From Kosmotogales bacterium (lineage in GTDB: Bacteria > Thermotogota > Thermotogae > Petrotogales > Kosmotogaceae), in assembly GCA_030156385.1 (NCBI GenBank), contig JASGMR010000001.1, positions 34,594-98,593 of the forward strand: DNA of 64,000 bases, read 5' to 3'. Both the position numbers and the translations under genes were made by a program. Under the pieces are notes generated by a model that had not been told where the DNA came from, ran no database searches, and saw nothing but the letters and a program-made list of their open reading frames with translations. This document shows, piece by piece, positions 1 through 8,278 of the stretch. Numbering within the stretch: the stretch's first letter is position 1; each line of letters opens with the position of its first letter.

Positions 1-801
1 CGAAAGGTAATCTTTGTAAACGACGACGAATATCATTTTGGAGCCAACCATTACGGGGAACAGAAACCAGTCTTCTTTGTTTTTTATTTTTATTTTGCTC
101 AATACCGGTCTGTTGACGACTTTAAAGATTCCCCTTCTCTTATTTGATCTCGTATAGAAGATAGCCGGTGGATCAAAAATTATACTCCAGACCACGTTTA
201 AATCGTATAAAATATTTCCGTTCGAGGGAACGGCCTCTTTTAACGGTACAACTTTATCAATCATGAAACCGGCCTGTGCTCCAGAATGTGTTTGCCTAAG
301 AATTTTCATCCTGAAATTGGAAATATTTATAAGAATCTGTCTGTACGTATTTCTTATTAAAAGTTTCAATTGCTCATTGTTATTTTGAAACAACAATTGT
401 TTGAACACTCTTTTCGATAAATCTTCGGTAATCTCATCATCTCTTATGAGAAATCTGTGTTTCGATCTCCATAAACTGTACAGTCTTTCAACGAAAGTGA
501 TCAACAAATCTTTTTTATCGGAAAGTTTTGGAAATGAAAGGTAAGGGGAAGAATCGATTGTTTCTACTGTAGAAACAACCAGAGACTGTAATAACATAAT
601 TATTCCTTTTACATCATATCTTTCATTTGTATTTGCACTTCCGATATCTTTTATGAATAAATTGAAAAAATTTAATAAGGAAGTTCTTTTTCTTTCTGAG
701 AACTCTATCATTTCACAGATCAAATCATTGAGTACATTTGAGTTGAATATCTGTGATACCGAGTTAAAAGTTGTTTTTCCGTCTATCAATACTACGTTCA
801 T
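1..801 (-). CDS. Unrecognised protein, 3' end beyond the left edge
   Basis: The frame is open without a stop from an ATG at 801 to base 1, giving 267 visible codons; the C-terminus lies outside the window. The start is supported by an excellent ribosome site, GGAGGTTG, a few bases upstream (805-812). The visible protein begins MNVVLIDGKTTF. It has no signal peptide, no obvious membrane segment and no motif I can name. The middle is rich in Lys and Arg and the end is beta-strand-like with many Val, Ile and Phe residues. It is divergent from the gene at 960. The reading frame is solid; the function is unknown. Confidence 0.8.
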   Translation of the reverse strand, partial: MNVVLIDGKTTFNSVSQIFNSNVLNDLICEMIEFSERKRTSLLNFFNLFIKDIGSANTNERYDVKGIIMLLQSLVVSTVETIDSSPYLSFPKLSDKKDLLITFVERLYSLWRSKHRFLIRDDEITEDLSKRVFKQLLFQNNNEQLKLLIRNTYRQILINISNFRMKILRQTHSGAQAGFMIDKVVPLKEAVPSNGNILYDLNVVWSIIFDPPAIFYTRSNKRRGIFKVVNRPVLSKIKIKNKEDWFLFPVMVGSKMIFVVVYKDYLS

Positions 802-959
802 ACTCAACCTCCAAAATCATTTTATTAATTTTATCACATGAAATGGTGTACAATAAAAAGAGAAATTAAACTATTTTGAAAAAAATTGCTTCTAAGGATT
901 TGTGGTGTAAAATAGATAATAAACTGAAAGAATATATTAAAAATTCGGGGGAATTCTTT

Positions 960-3344
960 ATGATAGTCAATAGTTCGGCAGAAAAATATAAAAAGGTAAC
1001 TAAGAAAAGGAAGTTAAGACCAATATGGTATTTTATATTTCTCGCTATTATTGTTCTTATAATAGTTTTTTCCATTCTGGGGAATAGAAATCTGCTTAAA
1101 ATTCCGGAACAAAAAATGAATATAAATGAAACACTGAAAATAAATCTTTTATCATATATAAAAAATTCCGGTGATGATTCTCTTGTTTTTAAATCTCCTC
1201 AGAACTCCGTTCAGATAGATGATAATTCTATGATTTTTTCTCCTGATTCCACCGATACCGAATTCATAGAGATAGATATTTATAAAAACGATGATTTGAT
1301 CAACACTTCAAAAATCGGAGTGGATATCAGTGAAAATTATCATAATATTGAATACATGTACCCAAAAAATGATTCCATTATCGATTCCGATAAAGTTGTT
1401 TTATCGTGGGAAAGCGGTGATCAGTCGGAAGTTGATAATTATAATGTTTATTTTGGAAGAACGGAAAATCCAAATCTGCTCAACAGTGGGTATGATCAGA
1501 GGGAATTCACCGTTGATAATCTGATCCCCGGTGAAAGATATTTTTGGAAGGTAGAATATGTAGATGGCGACAGAATTTTTTCCGAAGGAACTTTTTCTTT
1601 TATTGTGAATTCAAAACCTGAAATTCCAGATTTAATATATCCTCAAAACAATTCGATTGTCGCTCCGGGAAACGTCGAAATCTCCTGGACGTGTGCAGAC
1701 AGAGAATCGGAAGTTTTAAGATATAATGTTTATTTTGGTAAAGAAGGTGAAATAAAGTTAATTGAGGAAGATTATCCACTGGAAGAAATCACGATAAACA
1801 ATATAGAGGAAAACCAAAAATATTATTGGCAGATAGAGGGAATAGATGAAAACGGGGCAAAAACAAAAAGTGATCTGTACGTTTTTTCATCGACTTCAAT
1901 TCCTGAAAAAGTGAATCTGATAAATCCAAAGTCGAATGAAGTGATAAATCCCTCAGATGTTTTATTCGAATGGGAAGACAGTAAGCATAATCTGAATTAT
2001 AATCTGATGGTCAGTTCAGGCAAAGGTATTGAATATAACTTCAACGGTTTAAGTGAAAAAAATCATTCCGTTGATTTTCTGGGATATGATGATAGTTTTA
2101 GCTGGAAAGTTATAAGTGATAACAGAACGGGTACATTTATAGAGAGTGATTCTCAAACCTTTAAAACCAAGGAAATAATGGATTTATGGGAAAATTATTT
2201 CGGAAGGGAATACATGGATGCTGGAATCACTTCCACAAAAGGAAATGGTGATTACTATTTTCTCGCAGGATATTATCTGACAGATGATAATGAAGAGGAA
2301 ACTTTTATATCCAAAATCGGCCCGAACGGAGAGATTTTGAACCAGAAAGTTTTGACCGGGAATTTTATGGATATTCCTGTAAGGATGCTCAGGAATTCGT
2401 ATGGGAATTATATACTCACGGGTTATTCGAATTCGTCGACGAACGATTTCCCTTCAAATAACGGCAGATTTGATTCGTGGGTTATCGAATTCGATGATGA
2501 TTTGAATATTTTGTGGCAAACACAGCTCGGTGGTGAAGAAACTGATTATATTTATGATATAGCACAAACTGCCGACGGAAATTATTTCTTCACCGGTTAT
2601 ACGGAATCTTCTTCCGGTGATATCTCCGGGAATCATGATGATGGAGATGTCTGGTATGGGGTTATAGACAGAAATGGCAACCTCGTCTGGCAGAATTATT
2701 TTGGGGAAACCGGAAACGATTGTGGTTATGCTGTTGAAATAATAGATAATTTTGCCTTTGTCACAGGATATATAGATAATGGAAGTAACAATTTTTCCGA
2801 CGCGAAAAAAGAAGAAACCGATATAGATGTTTTGCTCCTTAAGATCGATTATGTGAAACACGAACTGCTTTTTTCAAAGCAATTTGGTGGCATAAAATCA
2901 GATTACGGAGTGGATATTACCTATTTTGACGATGATTTATATATTTTATCCGGAATATCTTCCGGAGATGGAATCTTTTCAGGAAACAGAGGAAGAAGAG
3001 ATATCGGATTACTCAAAACAGATATGAATGGCGATTTGAAAGATGTATACATTTTTGGTGGAAGCAACACGGAGATTCCCTATTGTTTTGAAGTCATGCC
3101 CAATGGAGACTTTTTGATATCGGCATCTTCGAACTCAGTTGACAGAGATGTCACAAAAGAATCTCAAGTTAATTCGCTGTGGGTTTTTCAATCATCGGGA
3201 AACGATATCAGATGGCAAAACACTTATCAGGCAAACACGATTGATTTTTCAAAGAATATAAGCTATGTAGAAAATGGAAATTATTTACTCACAGGATACA
3301 CCTTCAGTTATGATGTCTGGTACGCATTGATAGGTAATGAATAA
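960..3344 (+). CDS. Membrane-anchored surface protein with FnIII-like domains and propeller-like repeats
   Basis: A 794-residue protein. A basic N-terminus (KKRKLRP) precedes a hydrophobic segment at about residues 22-45 that looks like an uncleaved signal anchor, so the bulk should be outside the cell. Two or three fibronectin-III-like domains follow (about 115-400), each with YNVYFG near the middle and a Y(F/Y)W strand. The C-terminal half (about 400-790) is a series of 45-60-residue units with W(Q/E)NYFG, a G-Y/F-T-S turn and a final D-W/V-W...ID..GN strand, suggesting a beta-propeller. The protein at 57806 has the same architecture. I chose the ATG at 960 because GGGGGA lies 8 bases upstream; an in-frame TTG at 876 would add 28 residues but has no good ribosome site. 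Function unknown; binding or adhesion is a guess. Confidence 0.8.
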   Translation: MIVNSSAEKYKKVTKKRKLRPIWYFIFLAIIVLIIVFSILGNRNLLKIPEQKMNINETLKINLLSYIKNSGDDSLVFKSPQNSVQIDDNSMIFSPDSTDTEFIEIDIYKNDDLINTSKIGVDISENYHNIEYMYPKNDSIIDSDKVVLSWESGDQSEVDNYNVYFGRTENPNLLNSGYDQREFTVDNLIPGERYFWKVEYVDGDRIFSEGTFSFIVNSKPEIPDLIYPQNNSIVAPGNVEISWTCADRESEVLRYNVYFGKEGEIKLIEEDYPLEEITINNIEENQKYYWQIEGIDENGAKTKSDLYVFSSTSIPEKVNLINPKSNEVINPSDVLFEWEDSKHNLNYNLMVSSGKGIEYNFNGLSEKNHSVDFLGYDDSFSWKVISDNRTGTFIESDSQTFKTKEIMDLWENYFGREYMDAGITSTKGNGDYYFLAGYYLTDDNEEETFISKIGPNGEILNQKVLTGNFMDIPVRMLRNSYGNYILTGYSNSSTNDFPSNNGRFDSWVIEFDDDLNILWQTQLGGEETDYIYDIAQTADGNYFFTGYTESSSGDISGNHDDGDVWYGVIDRNGNLVWQNYFGETGNDCGYAVEIIDNFAFVTGYIDNGSNNFSDAKKEETDIDVLLLKIDYVKHELLFSKQFGGIKSDYGVDITYFDDDLYILSGISSGDGIFSGNRGRRDIGLLKTDMNGDLKDVYIFGGSNTEIPYCFEVMPNGDFLISASSNSVDRDVTKESQVNSLWVFQSSGNDIRWQNTYQANTIDFSKNISYVENGNYLLTGYTFSYDVWYALIGNE

Positions 3345-3348
3345 AAAT

Positions 3349-3373
3349 AAAAAGGGAGAATTTCTCCCTTTTT
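3349..3373. terminator. Bidirectional intrinsic terminator
   Basis: AAAAAGGGAGAA and its exact complement TTCTCCCTTTTT lie back to back between two convergent genes. The stem has a GGGAG core and A/T tracts on both sides, so it gives a U-run in either direction. It should end both the 960-3344 transcript and the glnA transcript. Confidence 0.85.
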
Positions 3374-3375
3374 AT

Positions 3376-4701
3376 CTAATAATTTCTAAAATATTTTTCA
3401 TATTCCCATTTTGAAACATTTGTTATATATTCTTCCCATTCTTTTTCCTTGATGTTTATGAATGTTTTATAAATGTGTTCCCCGATTATTTTTCTACAGA
3501 ATTCCGATTTCTTCACATATTTTATTGATTCATTCAAATCTGCGGGTAAGTTTTCTATTGCCATTTCTTCCTTTTGAGAATCATTCAAATGGAAAATATT
3601 GACATCTATAGGATCTGGTGGAGTTATTTTATTCTTTATTCCTTCCAGCCCTGCAGCCAAAGTTATGGCGAGTGCCAGATATGGATTACAGCTTGGGTCG
3701 GGACTTCTGAACTCAATTCGTGTTTTTTTACCTCTACACGACGGAACCCTTATCATAGCGCTTCTGTTACCCAAAGCCCAGGAGATATTGACGGGGGCCT
3801 CATAACCTGGAATGAGTCGTTTGTAACTGTTTACAGTTGGGTTTGCGAAGGCCGTTATTTCCTTAGCGTGATTGATGATTCCGCCTATGAAATATAAAGC
3901 CAGATCACTCAGTCCGTGCTTTTTTGTTTCATCACAGAAAGCATTTTGACCATCCTTGTTCAGACTCATATTCAGGTGCATTCCCGAACCGTTTATTTTG
4001 GGGAAAACTTTGGGCATAAATGAGGCATAGACATTCTCCATTAAAGCCATCGTTTTTACTACCCATTTGAATGTCTGAATATTATCGGCGGTTTTTAAAA
4101 TATCCGTATATCTGAAATCAATTTCGTGTTGAGAAGGCGCAACCTCATGGTGTGCTGCTTCGACTTCAAAACCCATCTTTTCCAGTGCGATGACGATATT
4201 TTTTCTTATTCTTTCTCCTTTATCAACCGGTAATAAATCGAAATAACCTCCACTGTCCATTAAATCCAGATCACTTTTAACTCCGGAATCACTCTTTTCT
4301 ACCATAAAAAATTCCGGTTCCGGTCCTACGAAAGTTTCGAATCCCATATTTGCAGCTTCTTTTATCACTTTTTTGAGTACATATCTCGGATCGCCATCAA
4401 AGGGTTTCATATCAGAATCATAAACATCGCATATGAATCTTGCCGTTCTGACTCCATCGCTTGTCCATGGCAGGATCGTGAATGTTTTTAAATCAGGAAT
4501 CAGCATCATATCTGATTCTTCAATTCTTACAAAACCATCAATGGAAGAGCCATCAAACATCATTCCATCTTTTAAAACTCCTTCTATCTGACTTATTGGA
4601 AATTCGACATTTTTAGGCATACCGTTAATATCGGTGATTCTTAGTCTTATAAATTTTACAGAGAATTCTTCACATTTTTTGATGATTTCACTAATTTCCA
4701 T
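3376..4701 (-). CDS. glnA: Glutamine synthetase type I
   Basis: Makes glutamine from glutamate, ammonia and ATP in the cytoplasm. At 441 residues it matches the short GSI-alpha class. Visible family motifs are DGSSIDGF (50-57), GPEPEFF (about 126-132), NGSGMHLN in the metal and ATP site, and NRSAMIRVP. Where adenylylated GSI-beta enzymes have the NLYDLP tyrosine loop, this one reads NIFHLN, so control by adenylylation is unlikely. ATG at 4701 follows GGAGGTG. It lies 12 bases downstream of the asparagine synthetase gene on the same strand with no terminator between, so it should share the asparagine attenuator at 5687-5820. Confidence 0.96.
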   Translation of the reverse strand: MEISEIIKKCEEFSVKFIRLRITDINGMPKNVEFPISQIEGVLKDGMMFDGSSIDGFVRIEESDMMLIPDLKTFTILPWTSDGVRTARFICDVYDSDMKPFDGDPRYVLKKVIKEAANMGFETFVGPEPEFFMVEKSDSGVKSDLDLMDSGGYFDLLPVDKGERIRKNIVIALEKMGFEVEAAHHEVAPSQHEIDFRYTDILKTADNIQTFKWVVKTMALMENVYASFMPKVFPKINGSGMHLNMSLNKDGQNAFCDETKKHGLSDLALYFIGGIINHAKEITAFANPTVNSYKRLIPGYEAPVNISWALGNRSAMIRVPSCRGKKTRIEFRSPDPSCNPYLALAITLAAGLEGIKNKITPPDPIDVNIFHLNDSQKEEMAIENLPADLNESIKYVKKSEFCRKIIGEHIYKTFINIKEKEWEEYITNVSKWEYEKYFRNY

Positions 4702-4713
4702 CTTACACCTCCA

Positions 4714-5640
4714 TTAAATACATGCTTTGCCGGGAATTTTCGGAAACAGCCTCGTTTTGGATACGTGGTCAAGCCCGCAAATGTATCTTGTTAATCTTTC
4801 AACGCCAAATCCACATCCTGCACATTTTGGTAATTTCCCTTCCTTTGCAAAATCAGAATAAATTGGTAAATCTTCCGGATTGTTTCCTCTCTGTTTCATC
4901 CTTTTGATTATTGTTTCATATTCAAATTCTCTTTCACCACCGGAGAGAGCTTCACCATAACCATAAGGAAGAATCAAATCCATATCGAGTAATGTTTTAT
5001 CATCCGAAGAAAGTCTATCATAAAATTCTCTTTTTTCAAGAGGTATATCTATAAGCCAGAAAGGTTCGGTAGATTTTTTGGAGATTATGGATTCGAAATC
5101 TTCTCCATATTCCTTCAATCCTTCAAGATATTTCACCTTCGGGAATCCCTTTTTTGGTATTTTTACATCGCTCCCGATTTTCTTCAATTCATCCGCACAT
5201 TCTTCTTTTATTTTTGATATTGTATAGATGAATAATTTTTCGATTATTTCCATAATATCTTCACGGGTTGCGCCCTTTACTTCAAGATCCACCTGAGTAA
5301 ATTCATAAAGATGCACTCCACTCCCCATTTTTTCAGATGTTTCCAATCTGACGTTGGGAGAAACTATGAATATTTTATCGAAAGAATTGAGTGCAATCTG
5401 TTTGTGAAAAATCATGGACTGGGTGATGGAAAATTTTGTTCCATAGTAATCGAATGATGCATTCACGACTTCGTGGTTCAATGGATCGGTTAAAGGGGAA
5501 ATCATAGTTGGTAATAATTCTATGAATCCTTCACTTCTCAGATAACTTTCCGCGTACTGAATAACCTTCGCCTTAATCTTTGTTGCCGTTTGAACCTTTG
5601 GATCTGTAAGATGACCTAGAACTTCCTGAAATTTTGTCAT
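4714..5640 (-). CDS. Asparagine synthetase of the AsnRS-derived type (AS-AR)
   Basis: A 308-residue class II aminoacyl-tRNA-synthetase fold. It shows a motif-2-like stretch (VRLETSEK followed by HLYEFTQVDLE) and a C-terminal motif 3 (GCGFGVERL near 275-283, then RLFPKIPG). It starts directly at the catalytic core and lacks the N-terminal OB-fold anticodon-binding domain of AsnRS. That size and layout fit the archaeal-type enzyme that converts Asp, ATP and ammonia to Asn through aspartyl-AMP. Context agrees strongly: the gene lies behind an Asn-codon attenuator and just upstream of glnA. ATG at 5640 has GGGAGG about 11 bases upstream, slightly far. A role in tRNA charging is the less likely alternative. 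Confidence 0.87.
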   Translation of the reverse strand: MTKFQEVLGHLTDPKVQTATKIKAKVIQYAESYLRSEGFIELLPTMISPLTDPLNHEVVNASFDYYGTKFSITQSMIFHKQIALNSFDKIFIVSPNVRLETSEKMGSGVHLYEFTQVDLEVKGATREDIMEIIEKLFIYTISKIKEECADELKKIGSDVKIPKKGFPKVKYLEGLKEYGEDFESIISKKSTEPFWLIDIPLEKREFYDRLSSDDKTLLDMDLILPYGYGEALSGGEREFEYETIIKRMKQRGNNPEDLPIYSDFAKEGKLPKCAGCGFGVERLTRYICGLDHVSKTRLFPKIPGKACI

Positions 5641-5686
5641 AAAAACTTTTTCCTCCCATATTTAAAATATTTAGAATTTTTAAAAT

Positions 5687-5718
5687 AAAAAAAGGCCGGT
5701 GATTTCACCGGCCTTTTT
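5687..5718 (-). terminator. Attenuator terminator of the asparagine operon
   Basis: On the minus strand AAAAAGGCCGGTGA (5718-5705) pairs perfectly with TCACCGGCCTTTTT (5702-5689) across a two-base gap, and seven U residues end the stem. This is an exceptionally strong intrinsic terminator. It lies after the stop codon of the Asn-rich leader peptide and 46 bases before the synthetase start, so it can only act to stop transcription before asnA-glnA. It is one half of a switch with the antiterminator at 5707-5752. Confidence 0.93.
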
Positions 5719-5752
5719 CGTAAAGAATTTTTACACGAAAAAAATGACCGGT
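5707..5752 (-). promoter_or_regulatory. Antiterminator hairpin competing with the attenuator
   Basis: The RNA just upstream of the terminator can pair with the terminator's own 5' arm. ACCGG (5752-5748) pairs with CCGGT (5711-5707), UUUUUCGU (5742-5735) pairs with ACGAAAAA (5721-5714), and AAA (5732-5730) pairs with UUU (5724-5722) around an AAUUC loop. That is 16 pairs with small internal loops. Forming it uses up the A-tract and most of the GC core of the terminator's 5' arm. Its 5' arm contains the last codons and stop codon of the leader peptide, where a terminating ribosome would mask it. Pairing was read by eye; no energies were computed. Confidence 0.8.
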
Positions 5753-5820
5753 ATTGGCCAATTATTATTGTTATTATTATTGTTGTTTAAAAATAAATCG
5801 TTGAACGGACAGTTTTTCAT
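5731..5820 (-). CDS. Asparagine leader peptide (29 residues, nine consecutive Asn)
   Basis: ATG at 5820 is preceded by AAAGGAG with a 10-base gap. The peptide starts MKNCPFNDLFL, continues with nine Asn codons in a row (AAC AAC AAT AAT AAT AAC AAT AAT AAT, 5787-5761) and ends WPIPVIFFV before TAA at 5733-5731. Eleven of 29 residues are Asn. Mixed AAC and AAT codons show that selection is on the amino acid, not on a simple DNA repeat. It precedes a terminator/antiterminator pair and an asparagine synthetase gene, the classic layout of a ribosome-mediated attenuator. When charged tRNA-Asn is scarce the ribosome should stall in the Asn run, leave the antiterminator free and allow asnA-glnA transcription. 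The peptide itself probably has no other role. Confidence 0.92.
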   Translation of the reverse strand: MKNCPFNDLFLNNNNNNNNNWPIPVIFFV

Positions 5821-5842
5821 TACGTAAAATCTCCTTTGAGTT

Positions 5843-5871
5843 ATAATATCATATTATCAGTGATTATGCAA
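5843..5871 (-). promoter_or_regulatory. Probable sigma-70-type promoter of the asn operon
   Basis: On the minus strand TTGCAT (5871-5866), a 17-base spacer and TATTAT (5848-5843). Transcription would begin near 5836, so the leader mRNA would start almost at its own AAAGGAG ribosome site and have an untranslated region of only about 16 bases. The match is good, but other AT-rich -10 choices exist nearby. Confidence 0.55.
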
Positions 5872-5940
5872 CTATATCTTCTGTATGCTTTCAGAATCTC
5901 TTTTATAGTTTTGTTTTTACCTATTATCTTTAAATAATAT

Positions 5941-5970
5941 TTGATATAAAAAAATCAACTATGATAAAAT
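5941..5970 (+). promoter_or_regulatory. Probable promoter of the amidohydrolase operon
   Basis: TTGATA (5941-5946) and TAAAAT (5965-5970) with an 18-base spacer, or GATAAA with 16, lie just before the ribosome site GGAGGAGG (5983-5990) of the first amidohydrolase. The -35 box is close to consensus; the exact -10 is uncertain. Confidence 0.45.
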
Positions 5971-5996
5971 CGTAATGATGGTGGAGGAGGAAAAGA

Positions 5997-7133
5997 ATGA
6001 AATTATATAAAAATGCTTATTTGTTCAAAAATGATCAATTTGTTAAGAGAGATTTTTTAATCGATGAAGGCAAATTTTTAAAAATTGGTGAAGTGATAGA
6101 AAAAAACGATAACGATGAAGTTATCGATTTAAGTGGAAAATACGTATATCCGGGACTCATGGATGCCCATACTCATGTGGGTATTTTTCAGGAAAAGGCG
6201 GGGAATTTTGCAGGAGATGATGTTAATGAGTCCACTTCATCTTCAACCGCTGATTGTAGGGCGATGGATGCAATCAATCCCTTTGATCCGGGTGTCGTTG
6301 AAGCGAAAAATAATGGAGTAACCACCGTTTGTGTTTTACCTGGATCCGGAAACGTTATCGGAGGAGAAGGGGTGGTTTTCAAAACCAACGTGAAGAACGT
6401 TTATAAAGAAAGGGTAAAGACTCCCAAAAGGATAATAAAATTGGCTTTCGGATGGAGTCCTACAATCATTCCGAGAATGCAAAAAAGAAAACCCCTTACC
6501 AGACTGGCGGTTTCAGCTATTTTAAGGGAGAATCTGGAAAAAGCGAAAAATTATATTCATAAAGAGGAAAAAGATTACGATCTTTCCCTCGAAAACTTAT
6601 CGTTGCTGTTGAAAAATGAGGCGATTGCAAGGATTCATGTTGCAAATCTTGAGGACATTGAAACCATTGTCAGAATAATGAAAGAATATAAAATCGATTA
6701 TGTTTTGGATCATGCTACGGCATTGCATACGAATACCGAATTTGCAAAATCGTTGAACGTACCGGTGATTTTAGGCCCGTTAAATGTAGCCGGGAAAGCT
6801 TTTCAGACCTGGCATCTATCGTTCAATTCCGTTAAGGATCTCTATGATGTCGGTATCGATGTGTCGATAATGACCGATGCGCCCGTTATACCCCTGAAAT
6901 TGATCCGTCTTCAAATGTTTTTTATAGACAGGTTGAAAATAAAAAGATCGGAAATATTGAAAATGTTTACACTGAACCCCGCAAAAGTTCTTGGTTTACA
7001 GGACAGGTTGGGAAGTGTTGACGAGGGAAAGGATGCGGATTTTATTCTAATGGACGGAGATATTTTTGATTATAGAAGTAAAGTTTTAAAGACATATATA
7101 AATGGAATTCATGTTGGTGGTGAAGAGATATGA
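5997..7133 (+). CDS. Imidazolonepropionase-like amidohydrolase, paralogue 1 (divergent active site)
   Basis: A 378-residue metal-dependent hydrolase of the COG1228 type, with an N-terminal beta-sandwich piece followed by a TIM barrel. The first metal motif is present (DAHTHVG; His58 and His60), as are PGSGNVIGGEG, DHATALH and a C-terminal LGSVDEGKDADF. Two positions differ from the two following paralogues. The strand-5 motif reads IHVANLED where they have HAHTAED and HCHRAED, so one His is lost, and the strand-8 motif is TDAP rather than (T/S)DHP. Substrate specificity or catalysis may therefore differ. Substrate unknown; cyclic amides, hydantoin-like compounds or dipeptides are family possibilities. 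ATG follows GGAGGAGG and the stop overlaps the next start (ATGA). Confidence 0.88.
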   Translation: MKLYKNAYLFKNDQFVKRDFLIDEGKFLKIGEVIEKNDNDEVIDLSGKYVYPGLMDAHTHVGIFQEKAGNFAGDDVNESTSSSTADCRAMDAINPFDPGVVEAKNNGVTTVCVLPGSGNVIGGEGVVFKTNVKNVYKERVKTPKRIIKLAFGWSPTIIPRMQKRKPLTRLAVSAILRENLEKAKNYIHKEEKDYDLSLENLSLLLKNEAIARIHVANLEDIETIVRIMKEYKIDYVLDHATALHTNTEFAKSLNVPVILGPLNVAGKAFQTWHLSFNSVKDLYDVGIDVSIMTDAPVIPLKLIRLQMFFIDRLKIKRSEILKMFTLNPAKVLGLQDRLGSVDEGKDADFILMDGDIFDYRSKVLKTYINGIHVGGEEI

Positions 7134-8278
7134 AAAAAATAATTAAGAAGGGAAAGATTTTTCCCGTTACCGGTGAAAGTTTTATCGGAGACATTTTAAT
7201 TGAAGGAGATAGAATTATCTCCATTGATGAAAATATAGACTGTAAGGATGCCGAGATAATAGATGCTGAAAATTTGTTCGTTTTCCCGGGTCTCGTTGAA
7301 TCGCATTGTCATATAGGAGTACACAGAGAAAAAACCAATCAATATTCAGACAATGATACGAATGAATTCACTCAACCGGTATCCGTGGATTCCTTTGCAA
7401 TAGATGCCATATATCCCTTTGATCATGGATTTAAAGAGGCATTGAGCACGGGGGTGACGACGGTTAATGTCTTCCCGGGTAGTGCCAATCCCTTTGGTGG
7501 GATAGGAACAACTTTAAAAACAGACATGAATGTTCCATTTGAAGACAGAATCATTCTCAAAAATTCTTCTCTGAAGATGGCTCTGGGAGAAAATCCAAAG
7601 AGAACTCATACGAAGGAAATTATGACGAGAATGGGTACGGCAGCCATTATAAGAAGAACTTTTAATGAAGCGATCAATTACAGAAATAAAAAAGACAGGG
7701 AATATAATCAAAAAAATGAAATTCTTTTAAAAGTATTGAATAAAGAATTACCGGTCCATGCCCATGCCCATACGGCCGAGGATATGCTGACTATTATCAG
7801 TATAGCAGAAGAGTTCGATTTTGAATTATTTTTAGAGCATGCGACAGAAAGTCATTTGATTGCGGACGTGATGAAGGAGAAAAGAATAAAACTCGCTATC
7901 GGCCCGATGTTCACTTCAAAATATAAAATTGAAGTGAATAACAGAACACTGAAAACACCTTCTATTTTGTACGAAAATGGAATTGACGATTTCGGCATAA
8001 TCACCGATCATCCTGTGATCCCAATAATGAATTTACCCGTTGAAGCTTCCATGGCTATCCATTATGGTCTGGATCAAGATGTCGCGCTTAAGGCCATAAC
8101 TATAAATCCGGCCAGAAATTTAAAGATTTCTGATAGAATTGGGAGTATCGATGTAGGTAAAGATGCCGATTTGATAATAACCGATAAACATATTCTTGAC
8201 CCCACTCATAGAGTTATTAAAACTTTTGTTTCGGGGGAACTGGCATATTCAATGAATGAGGAGAGGTTGTTTGTATGA
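7130..8278 (+). CDS. Imidazolonepropionase-like amidohydrolase, paralogue 2
   Basis: A 382-residue amidohydrolase with a full set of expected metal-site motifs: ESHCHIG (His59, His61), VHAHAHTAED on strand 5, EHATESH on strand 6 and TDHPVIP on strand 8. GSIDVGKDADL closes the C-terminal sandwich. Together these suggest an intact hydrolytic centre. It is translationally coupled to its neighbours by ATGA overlaps at both ends, so the three proteins are probably made in similar amounts and might assemble together. Cytoplasmic; no signal peptide. The true substrate cannot be told from sequence. Confidence 0.9.
   Translation: MKKIIKKGKIFPVTGESFIGDILIEGDRIISIDENIDCKDAEIIDAENLFVFPGLVESHCHIGVHREKTNQYSDNDTNEFTQPVSVDSFAIDAIYPFDHGFKEALSTGVTTVNVFPGSANPFGGIGTTLKTDMNVPFEDRIILKNSSLKMALGENPKRTHTKEIMTRMGTAAIIRRTFNEAINYRNKKDREYNQKNEILLKVLNKELPVHAHAHTAEDMLTIISIAEEFDFELFLEHATESHLIADVMKEKRIKLAIGPMFTSKYKIEVNNRTLKTPSILYENGIDDFGIITDHPVIPIMNLPVEASMAIHYGLDQDVALKAITINPARNLKISDRIGSIDVGKDADLIITDKHILDPTHRVIKTFVSGELAYSMNEERLFV

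Noticed and set aside
4714..5640. Reading the gene as a genuine asparaginyl-tRNA synthetase
   Set aside because: It lacks the N-terminal anticodon-binding domain, has the size of the archaeal AS-AR enzymes, and sits behind an Asn attenuator beside glnA.
5761..5787. The Asn codon run could be a chance trinucleotide (AAT) repeat
   Set aside because: Three of the nine codons are AAC, the frame has a start with a good ribosome site and a stop, and it is followed by a terminator/antiterminator pair and an asparagine synthetase gene. Chance alone would not place all of these together.
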